DNA of 64,000 nucleotides from Bacteroidales bacterium (GCA_031276035.1 JAISNV010000011.1:1-64000), one strand, 5' to 3'. Counted from the first letter of the stretch, positions 53,609 to 62,045 are shown. Notes: generated by a model from the sequence alone, not told the origin. Numbers and translations are program-made.

Positions 53609-55260
53609 TAAAGTCTTTATCTATATCGAATTATGCCCTTATAGATAATATTACAATAGGTTTTGAAAAAGGGTTTACCTGTTTGACCGGTGAAACCGGA
53701 GCGGGAAAATCAATCATTTTAGGAGCAATATCACTTGTACTTGGAGAAAGGGCAGATACAAAAGTTCTATATGACAAGGATAAAAAATGTGTAATTGAAG
53801 CTGTATTTTGCCTGCCGCATAATTTCTCTAAAATTATATTTGAAGAAAATGATATAGACTTTAATTCAGATTGTATTATCAGACGGGAAATAAGTTCTCA
53901 GGGGAAATCGAGAATATTCATAAATGATTCTCCTGTCTCTTTGAATGTGCTTAAGTCAATCGGACTTTCCTTAATTGACCTTCATTCGCAAGATCAAAAG
54001 TTTTCTTTGAGTGATAATTCACAACAATTGCATTTCCTTGATAATTTTATTACCGATAAATCAATATTTGATAATTATTACAGGATATTCAATTCATATT
54101 CGGAACTATGCCGTAAAAAAGCATATTTGCAATCAGAGTATGAAAAAATAAATATGGAACAAGATTATTACTCTTTTCTTTATAATGAATTATATGAAGC
54201 AAATCTTAGTAATGATGAAGATATATTGACCGAAAAAGAGTTGTCGGTTTTAGATAATGCGGAATTGATTAAAGAAAAATTGAATATTGCAATTAATCTT
54301 CTTTATAATGATGACAGTAACGTTGTTGATATTACGAAAACAATAATTAACAACTTTTCTTCGATTTCTTCTTTTGTTAATAACGGTGTGAAATTATTGG
54401 AACGTCTTGAAGATATAAAAATTGAAACTAAGGATATTTCGGATGATTTGATTCGATTGAATAATTCTGTTTTTGTCGATTTGGAAAAGTCTGAAGAACT
54501 TCGTAACAGATTGGATTTTATCAACAAATTACTTTACAAACATAAAGTCAATAATGTAAATGAATTAATTGAGATTCGTAATGATCTATCTTTAAAATTG
54601 AGTAATACGAATGAGTTATATATCGAAATTGAAAAAATAACTAAAGAAATTGAGTTTTTATATAATGATTTAAAACACAAAGCGGAAATACTTTCTAAGT
54701 CAAGAAAATCTTGTGCTGAAATCATGTCACTACAAATCTCAAACATTCTGAAAGATTTAGGTATCACAAAAAATAATTTCGAAATAACAGTTTCCAAAAC
54801 GGATAATTATACAATAACAGGAAATAATTTTGTGGAATTTTTATTTTCTGCAAATATCGGTTCGCCTTTAGCTCCGCTTTCTTCGGTTGCTTCCGGCGGC
54901 GAACTATCGCGTGTGATGCTTGCATTAAAATCAATAATAGCAATTAAAAATGATATTCCAACAGTTATCTTTGATGAGATTGATAGCGGCGTTTCAGGTA
55001 TTACCGCCGATGCGGTAGCTGCAAAACTTAGGGAAATTTCTAAAAATATACAAGTTATTTCAATAAGCCATCTTCCGCAAATTGCGGCGAAAGCAGATGC
55101 ACAGTTTTTGGTTTATAAAGAAGAATTAGAAAATAGAACGTTTACCCGCGTTAAGTTGTTAAATAATAAAGAACGCATAAATGCGATAGCTTCAATGTTG
55201 AGTGGAAGTAATGTTACTGCTGCAGCAATAGAAAATGCAGTAAATTTATTAGGATTCTGA
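53605..55260 (+). CDS. recN: DNA repair protein RecN
   Basis: A 551-residue SMC-like protein in recombinational repair. It starts LKSLSISNYALIDN-style, with Walker A TGETGAGKSI near residues 29-38, a long coiled coil (about 155-370), then ASGGELSRVMLALK signature and VIFDEIDSGVSG (Walker B). The start codon is TTG at 53605, overlapping the upstream stop TGA. Length and order are normal. It is followed by a bidirectional terminator. Confidence 0.94.
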   Translation: MIKSLSISNYALIDNITIGFEKGFTCLTGETGAGKSIILGAISLVLGERADTKVLYDKDKKCVIEAVFCLPHNFSKIIFEENDIDFNSDCIIRREISSQGKSRIFINDSPVSLNVLKSIGLSLIDLHSQDQKFSLSDNSQQLHFLDNFITDKSIFDNYYRIFNSYSELCRKKAYLQSEYEKINMEQDYYSFLYNELYEANLSNDEDILTEKELSVLDNAELIKEKLNIAINLLYNDDSNVVDITKTIINNFSSISSFVNNGVKLLERLEDIKIETKDISDDLIRLNNSVFVDLEKSEELRNRLDFINKLLYKHKVNNVNELIEIRNDLSLKLSNTNELYIEIEKITKEIEFLYNDLKHKAEILSKSRKSCAEIMSLQISNILKDLGITKNNFEITVSKTDNYTITGNNFVEFLFSANIGSPLAPLSSVASGGELSRVMLALKSIIAIKNDIPTVIFDEIDSGVSGITADAVAAKLREISKNIQVISISHLPQIAAKADAQFLVYKEELENRTFTRVKLLNNKERINAIASMLSGSNVTAAAIENAVNLLGF

Positions 55261-55287
55261 AATTTTTCCTTACAAGATTTGAAATAA

Positions 55288-55314
55288 AAAAAAGCTGCAT
55301 TAAGCAGCTTTTTT
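55288..55314. terminator. Bidirectional terminator between recN and rplS
   Basis: An 11-bp perfect stem (55288-55298 with 55304-55314) with loop ATTAA, GC core GCTGC/GCAGC and A/T runs on both sides. It can end transcripts from recN (+) and from rplS (-). Confidence 0.9.
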
Positions 55315-55321
55315 GATAATA

Positions 55322-55675
55322 TTAATATCTTCTTTCTTTAATCCTTGCCTTTTTACCCTTTAAAGCTCTTAAATAGAAGATTCTTGCTCTTCTAACTTTT
55401 CCTCGTTTGTTTATCTCAATACTTTCAATGAATGGAGATGCAATAGGGAAAATTCTTTCAACACCGATGTTGCTTGAAATCTTACGAACTGTAAATGTTT
55501 CGGTTGGACCAGAACCTCTACGTTGCAAAACAACACCTTGATACTTTTGGGTTCTTTCTTTATTACCTTCAATAATTTTATATGTTACGGTAATAGTATC
55601 GCCCGCTTGAAATGACGGATAATCTTTAATTTGTGTTAAACCGTCAACATACTGTAATAATTCGTGCTTGCCCAT
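55322..55675 (-). CDS. rplS: 50S ribosomal protein L19
   Basis: A 117-residue ribosomal protein. It has [50 protein letters not shown] and the basic ending [20 protein letters not shown], all typical of bL19. It appears to be a single-gene unit with its own -7 element at 55713-55720 and the shared terminator downstream. Confidence 0.96.
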   Translation of the reverse strand: MGKHELLQYVDGLTQIKDYPSFQAGDTITVTYKIIEGNKERTQKYQGVVLQRRGSGPTETFTVRKISSNIGVERIFPIASPFIESIEINKRGKVRRARIFYLRALKGKKARIKERRY

Positions 55676-55712
55676 GATATTTTATTTTTCTTTATACGTT
55701 AAAAAAAGTTTG

Positions 55713-55720
55713 CAAATGTA
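55713..55720 (-). promoter_or_regulatory. -7 promoter element for rplS
   Basis: The minus strand reads TACATTTG, an exact TAnnTTTG match, 37 bases before the ATG. Confidence 0.7.
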
Positions 55721-55785
55721 CGAACTTTTTTTGAATTAAAGTGATGAATTCTGTAAAAAATTATTTTAGAATTAATATAGAAGAT

Positions 55786-57060
55786 TTAATTTCTTGAATA
55801 ATATGGAATTATCATCGTTTTTTTAATCTCATTTTTTAAATTCTCTTCCGATTTATATTCACTTCTGATATAATTATCTGTCCATCCGATCCAATTACCT
55901 TCTCTATTTTTCATTTCAAAAAGTATTTTTCTTTCAGTGCCGGAGTATTTATTGATAAATTTCGAATGCATCTCTGCAGATATCTCATGTAATATCTTAC
56001 TTCGTTGAATTATTGTCTCATTAGGCACTTTATCATTAAACTTTGATGCCAAAGCTTCTGGTCTATCGGAATAAGAAAAAACATGAAGATATGAAATATC
56101 TATTTCTTGAATAAATTTACATGTATCTTCAAAGTCTTTGTTATTTTCCCCCGGAAATCCTGTAATTAAATCAATAGCGATACATGCATCCGGAATAGAT
56201 TCTTTTATTTCGGATATTTTATCTTTAAAGAAACTTGTATCATAGCGTCTTTTCATCATAGAAAGAATTCTATCACTACCTGCTTGCAACGGAATATGAA
56301 AATGCGGCATAATATTATTTTCTTGAGCGCTAAGGTTTATTATCTTGCTTTCGAGTAGATTAGGTTCAATGGATGAAATTCGAATTCTTTCCAAACCGTC
56401 AATATTATTCAATTCATTTAATAGATTATATAAATTTTCATTATTACCTCCGAAATCCCCTAAATTTACTCCGCTTAAAACTATTTCCTTTGAAGAATTT
56501 AACACGGCATTTCTTGCAATTTTTACTACATTATCAACCGAATCGCTCCTGCTTCTTCCTCGTGCGTAAGGTACTGCACAGTAAGTACAAAAATAATTGC
56601 ATCCGTCTTGTATTTTTAAAAATGTTCTAGTGCGCGTATAGTTAGATATAGATGTATGATACTGGAAATCTTTAACATCATCATTAATCTTCTCTTCTGA
56701 GATCTTTCCATTATCTGATATGAAATCTTCTATTAATTCTTTTATTTTAAATTTTGATTCGTTTCCGCACACTAAAATAACATTAGGCAATTGTCTTAAT
56801 TCCTCAGGATGTAGTTGTGAATAACATCCGAGGACAATTATTTTTATTTTCGGATTAATTTTGGAAATATGGCGAATTGTTTGGCGGCACTTCTTTTCAG
56901 CTTGTTCCGTAACCGTACAACTATGGATAATATGAAAATCAGATTCTTGAATATCTTTTACAACTTGATATTCTGAGGCGTTGAAACTTTCCATGATACT
57001 AGTGGTCTCCGAAAAGTTTAATTTACAACCGAATGTTTGAAACGAAATATTTATCATCAT
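55786..57060 (-). CDS. mtaB: tRNA (t6A37) methylthiotransferase MtaB
   Basis: A 424-residue radical-SAM enzyme that converts t6A37 to ms2t6A37. The N-terminal cluster cysteines are visible in TFGCKLN, HSCTVT and LGCYSQ. The radical-SAM cluster is in DGCNYFCTYCAVPYARG. A short C-terminal TRAM-like part follows (GTERKILFEM). The start MMINISFQTFGCK gives two adjacent Met codons; either is acceptable. Its own -7 element is at 57076-57083. Confidence 0.93.
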   Translation of the reverse strand: MMINISFQTFGCKLNFSETTSIMESFNASEYQVVKDIQESDFHIIHSCTVTEQAEKKCRQTIRHISKINPKIKIIVLGCYSQLHPEELRQLPNVILVCGNESKFKIKELIEDFISDNGKISEEKINDDVKDFQYHTSISNYTRTRTFLKIQDGCNYFCTYCAVPYARGRSRSDSVDNVVKIARNAVLNSSKEIVLSGVNLGDFGGNNENLYNLLNELNNIDGLERIRISSIEPNLLESKIINLSAQENNIMPHFHIPLQAGSDRILSMMKRRYDTSFFKDKISEIKESIPDACIAIDLITGFPGENNKDFEDTCKFIQEIDISYLHVFSYSDRPEALASKFNDKVPNETIIQRSKILHEISAEMHSKFINKYSGTERKILFEMKNREGNWIGWTDNYIRSEYKSEENLKNEIKKTMIIPYYSRN

Positions 57061-57075
57061 TATTTATTTCAGCTG

Positions 57076-57083
57076 CAAAATTA
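57076..57083 (-). promoter_or_regulatory. -7 promoter element for mtaB
   Basis: The minus strand reads TAATTTTG, matching TAnnTTTG, 15 bases before the ATG. Confidence 0.55.
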
Positions 57084-57248
57084 TGTTTTTTATTTGATAA
57101 TGGAAAAATTTTAGGTTTTGTTAAGCTTTATTATACTTAATTCCTGATTAATCACTGCTAGATTTTTTTGTAAATGGTATTTTGTATATAACTTTATTTC
57201 AGAATGATAAAATAATAATATTTTGATGATTGATTAAATAGTATGATT

Positions 57249-57342
57249 TAAGAAATTTGAGGGATGCTTTTAAAAAATTAAACGATAGTGCGAACGTAAA
57301 ATAAATCAGATACAAGTGGATGGATGCATCCCTCATTTCTTA
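57249..57342. repeat. Hairpin repeat element, copy 1
   Basis: A 94-bp unit bounded by an inverted repeat: TAAGAAAT, a 2-nt bulge (TT), GAGGGATG on the left (57249-57266) and CATCCCTCATTTCTTA on the right (57327-57342). The interior shares a block (ATTAAACGATAGTGCGA, then TAAATCAGATA) with copy 2. It is followed directly by a small hairpin TAGGTAA/TTACCTA at 57341-57357. No coding function is seen. Confidence 0.75.
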
Positions 57343-57441
57343 GGTAATTATTACCTAAATCATATATTTACCATAAGATTTTTACTACTATTAACATTGT
57401 TTTATATTACTCAATTTTATTATTATGATTTTTAAATTTGA

Positions 57442-57533
57442 AATTAAGAAATCTGAGGGATGCGAAAATATTAAATAATGGCGCGACACATTACAATAAA
57501 TCAGATATATAATACATCCCTCATTTCTTAATT
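57442..57533. repeat. Hairpin repeat element, copy 2
   Basis: A related unit in the same orientation about 100 bp from copy 1. The left arm is TTAAGAAAT, a 2-nt bulge (CT), GAGGGATG (ending 57462) and the right arm is CATCCCTCATTTCTTAA (from 57515). Interior: ATTAAATAATGGCGCGA and TAAATCAGATA. The bulge is at the same place as in copy 1 although its sequence differs, and the interior has drifted, so the arms and their pairing appear to be maintained. Confidence 0.75.
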
Positions 57534-57550
57534 AATTGGTTTCATGTTTT

Positions 57551-57841
57551 TTATTGTGTTGTTTCATATTCAATAAATTTATTATTTTCAGAAGTATCTC
57601 TGTTATCATTATGAATAGACGATAAATATGAATAAACTCTTTTAAAGAGTGCTATTCCTTCTCGTGTACGCTTTTTTTCATCAATTCCATAATAAACCCT
57701 ATTAATAAAATCATTATAGGTCATTCCTTTTATAAATAATTTTTTATATTCAGCAACCATTAATTGTACAATATGTTCTCCAATAACTAGTGTGTGGTTG
57801 TCTTGAAAAGTACTTGTAGTTGTGTGATGTATATTTTTCAT
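57551..57841 (-). CDS. Hypothetical protein, 96 aa, flanked by hairpin repeats
   Basis: A soluble protein starting MKNIHHTTTSTFQDNHTLVIG, with a helical middle (LMVAEYKKLFIKGMTYNDFINRVYYG; ALFKRVYSYLSSIH) and a charged, probably disordered tail. The frame opens upstream to 57916, but that extension runs through a GC-rich hairpin, so the ATG at 57841 is preferred. I recognise no family. Two hairpin repeats lie just downstream of its stop and a similar hairpin lies in its leader. Confidence 0.6.
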   Translation of the reverse strand: MKNIHHTTTSTFQDNHTLVIGEHIVQLMVAEYKKLFIKGMTYNDFINRVYYGIDEKKRTREGIALFKRVYSYLSSIHNDNRDTSENNKFIEYETTQ

Positions 57842-57867
57842 AATTGATTTTTTTTGATTTAAAATAA

Positions 57868-57919
57868 GGGGTGCATTAAATTCATTTATAAATACCAAAA
57901 ATGTTTTATAAAGCACCCC
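57868..57919 (-). promoter_or_regulatory. Leader hairpin upstream of the orphan gene
   Basis: GGGGTGC at 57868-57874 pairs with GCACCCC at 57913-57919. On the minus strand the sequence reads AAGAAC, TGGGGTGC, a 38-nt loop, GCACCCC, TTATTTTAA, ending about 25 bases before the ATG at 57841. The arms resemble those of the two repeats at 57249 and 57442. It may be a degenerate third copy or a leader regulatory structure. Confidence 0.45.
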
Positions 57920-58228
57920 AGTTCTTTAAAGTTTAAAAGTTCAATTTTTCATAAGGAAATATATTTATATAATTGATTTTTTCAGTTTGTTTTTTCATGA
58001 ATTATTATGTTTTTTCAATCATCGTCATAAAATACATTTAGTTATAATTTTATGTTGCAAAGATTAGGCATTATTTCCTAAAAAAAAAACAAATATCTTT
58101 CCATTTTTTATATATTTTAGTACACTTTTAATTTGGGGATAATTATCTCTGACAATATTGTTCATTGGAAATATTTTAATATTAAATACATTCGAATAAA
58201 TTTTTATTTTTAATTCTTATTTTTTCTC
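57920..58228. other. Divergent intergenic region, no gene seen
   Basis: AT-rich sequence between the orphan gene (-) and carbamate kinase (+). A TAATCTTTG (minus strand, about 58048-58056) might be a promoter for the orphan gene with a long leader. Otherwise nothing is seen. Confidence 0.5.
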
Positions 58229-58236
58229 TACCTTTG
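58229..58236 (+). promoter_or_regulatory. -7 promoter element for carbamate kinase
   Basis: TACCTTTG, an exact TAnnTTTG match, 30 bases before the ATG at 58267. It overlaps a longer frame starting at 58234 and so fixes the start. Confidence 0.7.
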
Positions 58237-58266
58237 CAATCTTTATTTTTAAAATATAGATTTATA

Positions 58267-59211
58267 ATGGAAAAATTAGCTGTTGTTGCACTTGGAGGCA
58301 ACGCTCTCCTTAAAAGCGGAGAAAAGGGTACAATAAGCGATCAGGAAAAAAATGCGCGCATTGCTGCAGAAAATTTATTGAAACTTCAAAAAAGAGATTA
58401 TAACTTTGTGATTACTCATGGTAATGGTCCGCAAGTTGGTAATATTTTGCTTGCTAACGCCGCTGGATATCAAGTTCACGGTGTTCCAGACATGCCACTC
58501 GACGTTGCTGTTGCTTATTCTCAAGGATTTATCGGATATATTATTGAGCAACAAATGAGAAATGTTTTACGTGAGAATGATATGTTTATGGATATCATTA
58601 CAATTGTAACTCAAGTTATTGTTAATAAAGATGATTCTGCTTTCTCCGAACCGACAAAACCGGTTGGGCCTTATTATACGAAAGAAGATGCCGAAAGGAT
58701 CATGAAAGAAACCGGAAGTGTTTTTAAAGAAGATGCAAGAGGAAGAGGTTGGAGAAAAGTTGTTGCTTCACCTCGTCCGCTTATTATAAATAATACAAAT
58801 GCCATTTCAAAACTTGCCAGAGCTCACCATATCGTTATTGCTGTCGGAGGTGGAGGAATTCCGGTTTATTACGAAGAACATGCGAAAATATGCGGAATAG
58901 AGGCAGTAATTGATAAAGATTTAGCATCATCATTATTAGCTCGTCAGATTAATGCAGATAAATTCTTTATTCTTACTGATGTTCCGAAAGTTTGTTTAAA
59001 CTTCAACACTCCCCAGGAGCGAACTTTAGATAAGATGACTATAAATGAAGCTCAAAAATATTTGAATGAAGGACATTTCGGTGCTGGAAGTATGGGGCCG
59101 AAAGTTTTGGCCGCAATTCAATTTGTTGAAAGCACGGGAAAAGATGCTATTATCACCAGTATAGAACGCCTTGGCGTTGATAACGGTGGTACTAGAATTG
59201 TATTCGCGTAA
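58267..59211 (+). CDS. arcC: Carbamate kinase
   Basis: A 314-residue amino-acid-kinase family enzyme that makes ATP from carbamoyl phosphate and ADP. It begins EKLAVVALGGNALL and shows THGNGPQVGNILL, VVASPRPLIINN, AVGGGGIPVYYEE, AVIDKDLASSLLA and HFGAGSMGPKVLAAI in order. In fermenters it ends the arginine-deiminase or agmatine/purine catabolic routes. No arginine deiminase or ornithine carbamoyltransferase gene is nearby. It is a single-gene unit with its own promoter and terminator. Confidence 0.95.
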   Translation: MEKLAVVALGGNALLKSGEKGTISDQEKNARIAAENLLKLQKRDYNFVITHGNGPQVGNILLANAAGYQVHGVPDMPLDVAVAYSQGFIGYIIEQQMRNVLRENDMFMDIITIVTQVIVNKDDSAFSEPTKPVGPYYTKEDAERIMKETGSVFKEDARGRGWRKVVASPRPLIINNTNAISKLARAHHIVIAVGGGGIPVYYEEHAKICGIEAVIDKDLASSLLARQINADKFFILTDVPKVCLNFNTPQERTLDKMTINEAQKYLNEGHFGAGSMGPKVLAAIQFVESTGKDAIITSIERLGVDNGGTRIVFA

Positions 59212-59246
59212 GATTTCAGATTATTTTACTGAGTAATATCAGATTG

Positions 59247-59278
59247 AAAGAGATACATAATTATGTATCTCTTTTTTT
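59247..59278 (+). terminator. Intrinsic terminator of arcC
   Basis: AAAGAGATACA at 59247-59257 pairs with TGTATCTCTTT at 59264-59274, with a TAATTA loop, followed by a T-run. It lies about 36 bases after the arcC stop. Confidence 0.88.
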
Positions 59279-59308
59279 ATCTAATTTGGAACGGGGAATT
59301 TATTTTCA

Positions 59309-59316
59309 TATATTTG
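59309..59316 (+). promoter_or_regulatory. -7 promoter element for the NSS-ClpS-NfeD-FloA unit
   Basis: TATATTTG matches TAnnTTTG, 19 bases before the ATG at 59336. Confidence 0.65.
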
Positions 59317-59335
59317 CAAATCTTAATTAAAAATT

Positions 59336-61177
59336 ATGGTGCAAGTGAAAGAATCTTGGGGATCACGTGTTGGTCTCATCCTTGCTATGGCCGGAAATGC
59401 CGTGGGCTTGGGTAACTTCTTACGCTTTCCTGTCCAGGCTATTCAAAACGGTGGAGGAGCCTTTATTATTCCTTATATAGTATGTTTTATTTTACTGGGA
59501 ATTCCTCTTTTGCTGGTTGAATGGTCCACCGGTAAATTCGGTGGTTGTCGCGGAAATGCCAATTCTGCACCATATATAATGCAAAGCCTTGATAAAAGGA
59601 AAATATGGAAATATATCGGTGGTTTGGGCGTTTTCTCAAATATTATCATTGCTTCATATTATTGTTATATTGAAAGTTGGACTCTCTCTTATGTTTACCA
59701 TTCCATAGTTGGTACTTTTCGTGGAATGACAGAACAGCAGGTTTCGGGTTTTTTCGATTCTTATCTTGATGTAACTGCTTCAACAACAGGAATACCTTAT
59801 GAAGCTATTATTTGCTATGTTGTATGCCTCGCTTTAAATATTTGGGTATTGAGCCGCGGATTGCAAAAAGGCGTTGAAGTTGTGGCAAAGATTTGCATGC
59901 CACTTTTGCTCTTATTTGGAATATTCTTAGCAATTAAAGCATACACATTGAAAGCCGGCAGTCAGGGTGCAATTTATGACGGTACAGTCGGATTGAATTT
60001 TCTATGGCAACCTAATTTAACATCACTCTCTGATCCTAAAATCTGGTTGGCGGCGGCGGGGCAAATCTTCTTTACGCTATCTCTCGGAATGGGTTGTGTG
60101 CAATGTTACGCATCATATCTCAGAAAAAAAGATGACATTGTCCTTAATTCGATGTCGGCCGGATTTATCAATGAATTTTGTGAAATAGTTATCGGCAGCG
60201 CAATTATTATACCTATTTCAGTAGGATATTTCGGTATAGATAAAGTAATTGAACTTACAAAACTTGGAGGTTTCGGTTTAGGTTTCCGCTCTCTGCCATT
60301 TCTATTCACAAACTGGGGCGTAATAATGGGAGCTATTGCCGGTGTTGCATTTTTTGGTTTATTATTTTTTGCCGGCATTACTTCTTCACTTGCAATGGGT
60401 TCTAATGTCACTGCTTTTTTCAATGATGCCTTTTCAATCAATAGAAAAAAATCATCATATATTCTTGGTGTAATTCTGTTGTTTATGGGTTTACCCACAG
60501 TATTTTTCTACCAGAAAGGAGTTTTCGACGAATATGATTTCTGGGGCGGGACAATAATTCTCGTCTTGTATGCAATGTTTGAAGTTATTGTTTTTTCATG
60601 GATTATCGGTGTTAACAAAGGATGGAAAATGATACATGCCGGTGCGGATATGAAAATGCCGGTAATATTCAAATACATATTAAAATATATTACCCCTACA
60701 ATGCTTATAATTATTTTCATGGCTTCGGTAATTAAACCAAAAGATGATAATTGGAAATCTTTAAGTTTTAAAGGTTGGGAATTAGATAATTCGAGTATTA
60801 TTGGTGTCTTGCAACATAGAGGAATAGGGCCTAATAATAAGTGGTTTGCAGATGAATTTTATTCTGAATTTAATGGAAGAGTTGAAAAAATAGAAAGGGT
60901 AGATGCCGATAATAAATATAATTTTGTATCTATCAATACAAATTCCGGGATTCAAAGCGTTAAAATAAAGTCTACCAAAGAAATTGTTGTTGGTGCCGGT
61001 GATGAAATAAAAGTCGGCGATACAATCTTTAAAGGTAAATATATAAATGATGTATTTTATATTGATATGTCTCGAATAATGTTACTATTATTATTTGTAA
61101 TTTTATGTATATTAATTAAAATTGGAGATTTAAAGAGAAATAAACGAAAACAAACAGTATGTCAACTTCAGCTATAA
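59336..61177 (+). CDS. Sodium-dependent transporter, NSS family, with extended loop
   Basis: A 613-residue Na+/amino-acid symporter-like protein. SRVGLILAMAGNAVGLGNFLRFP at about 10-32 is the TM1 signature with the Na+/substrate site. Eleven or twelve hydrophobic segments follow. The length exceeds the usual 440-510 residues of bacterial members because of a hydrophilic segment at about 468-580 (KPKDDNWKS... to ...YIDMSR) placed before the last helix (IMLLLLFVILCIL). Part of that segment (VVGAGDEIKVGDTIFKGK) looks beta-rich. The substrate is unknown. A 38-residue MetS-like gene overlaps its 3' end. Confidence 0.9.
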   Translation: MVQVKESWGSRVGLILAMAGNAVGLGNFLRFPVQAIQNGGGAFIIPYIVCFILLGIPLLLVEWSTGKFGGCRGNANSAPYIMQSLDKRKIWKYIGGLGVFSNIIIASYYCYIESWTLSYVYHSIVGTFRGMTEQQVSGFFDSYLDVTASTTGIPYEAIICYVVCLALNIWVLSRGLQKGVEVVAKICMPLLLLFGIFLAIKAYTLKAGSQGAIYDGTVGLNFLWQPNLTSLSDPKIWLAAAGQIFFTLSLGMGCVQCYASYLRKKDDIVLNSMSAGFINEFCEIVIGSAIIIPISVGYFGIDKVIELTKLGGFGLGFRSLPFLFTNWGVIMGAIAGVAFFGLLFFAGITSSLAMGSNVTAFFNDAFSINRKKSSYILGVILLFMGLPTVFFYQKGVFDEYDFWGGTIILVLYAMFEVIVFSWIIGVNKGWKMIHAGADMKMPVIFKYILKYITPTMLIIIFMASVIKPKDDNWKSLSFKGWELDNSSIIGVLQHRGIGPNNKWFADEFYSEFNGRVEKIERVDADNKYNFVSINTNSGIQSVKIKSTKEIVVGAGDEIKVGDTIFKGKYINDVFYIDMSRIMLLLLFVILCILIKIGDLKRNKRKQTVCQLQL

Positions 61178-61275
61178 TATTGATGGTTTCTGTGCAGACT
61201 ATTGTTACTGTCTTAACTGTTTATTTTTTTGTTAAATTACTGAAAGCTAACAAAAAATCGGTTAATGATGAGTGA
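61159..61275 (+). CDS. MetS-like small subunit of the NSS transporter
   Basis: A 38-residue single-pass membrane peptide: MSTSAIILMV, then hydrophobic residues to about position 26, and a basic tail (KLLKANKKS). The opening MSTSAI and the size match MetS-type small subunits found directly after NSS transporter genes (as in the MetPS methionine/alanine importer). The ATG overlaps the transporter's last 19 bases, and its own stop overlaps the start of the next gene. It is easily missed because of its size. Confidence 0.8.
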   Translation: MSTSAIILMVSVQTIVTVLTVYFFVKLLKANKKSVNDE

Positions 61276-61546
61276 AAACCTTATGCCTGAAAATGAGTTT
61301 AATTTTTGCGATTTAATTGAAAGATCCAAAATATTAATTCTTTATGATAAAAAGGATGTTTCGGTAAATTATACTGCAAAATGTTTAATTAATGTTTGCA
61401 AACATAATCCGTTACAAGCTAAACAGTGTGCGATTCAAAGTAAAATGAAAGGTAATTGTAGTATTGCTTCCGGTTCTCATGAAGAACTTGTTGTGAAAAG
61501 AGACAGGTTAATCTCTCTGGGATTAAATGCTAAAATGGGATTTTGA
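61265..61546 (+). CDS. Divergent ClpS-like protein
   Basis: A 93-residue protein aligning with Bacteroidota ClpS over most of its length: LINVCKHNPLQAKQCAI matches the helix LIxVCxHxxxQAEQCxL, and KGNCSIASGSHEEL matches NGKCxVKxGSxxxL, with a GL-A ending. ClpS is the adaptor delivering N-degron substrates to ClpAP. Here the N-D-D triad that reads the N-terminal residue is D28-K29-K30, and the conserved His of HYxGK is Lys60. The fold is likely kept while N-degron binding probably is not. It overlaps the MetS-like gene; ATGs at 61265 and 61268 are adjacent. Confidence 0.7.
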   Translation: MMSENLMPENEFNFCDLIERSKILILYDKKDVSVNYTAKCLINVCKHNPLQAKQCAIQSKMKGNCSIASGSHEELVVKRDRLISLGLNAKMGF

Positions 61547-61576
61547 TAGTTTATATTTACAAAAAAATAAAAAAAT

Positions 61577-62038
61577 ATGAGTATAGCTTTAATAATATTA
61601 TTAATTGTAGTCGGAATGATACTTCTTCTTCTTGAAGTATTAGTACTTCCCGGATTTATTGCTGGCATTATCGGATTGGGACTTATTGGTGTTGCTATTT
61701 GGCAGGGTTTTGTCATAAGTACGGCAACAGGATTTATTGTGTTGATTTGTACTCTATTGGTTTCTATTGCCATTATTTTTATAGCAATGAAATCCAAAAC
61801 ATGGAATAAAGTAGCCCTGCATAGTGAAATCAAAAGTAAGGCTAATGTTATTGATTTGGACGAAATAAAAGTCGGAGACAAAGGAAATTCAGTATCGCGA
61901 TTAGCGCCTATGGGGAAGGCCTTTATTAATGAAAAATATTATGAAGTTGGTACTCTTGGCGAATTTGTAGATCATCAAAAACCTATTGAGGTTATTAAAA
62001 TAGATGGAAATAAAATTATTGTTAAACAAATAAATTAA
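61577..62038 (+). CDS. NfeD-like membrane protein
   Basis: A 153-residue protein: two or three hydrophobic segments at residues about 3-75, then a soluble C-terminal OB-fold domain ([32 protein letters not shown]), the NfeD C-terminal signature. NfeD proteins work with flotillin/SPFH partners in membrane microdomains. The floA gene starts 7 bases downstream. It is 30 bases after the ClpS-like gene. Confidence 0.92.
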   Translation: MSIALIILLIVVGMILLLLEVLVLPGFIAGIIGLGLIGVAIWQGFVISTATGFIVLICTLLVSIAIIFIAMKSKTWNKVALHSEIKSKANVIDLDEIKVGDKGNSVSRLAPMGKAFINEKYYEVGTLGEFVDHQKPIEVIKIDGNKIIVKQIN

Positions 62039-62045
62039 AATTATT

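Noticed and set aside
57249-57533. CRISPR-like repeats
   Set aside because: There are only two units, each is itself a long hairpin with diverged interior, and no cas gene is nearby. They are better described as hairpin repeat elements.
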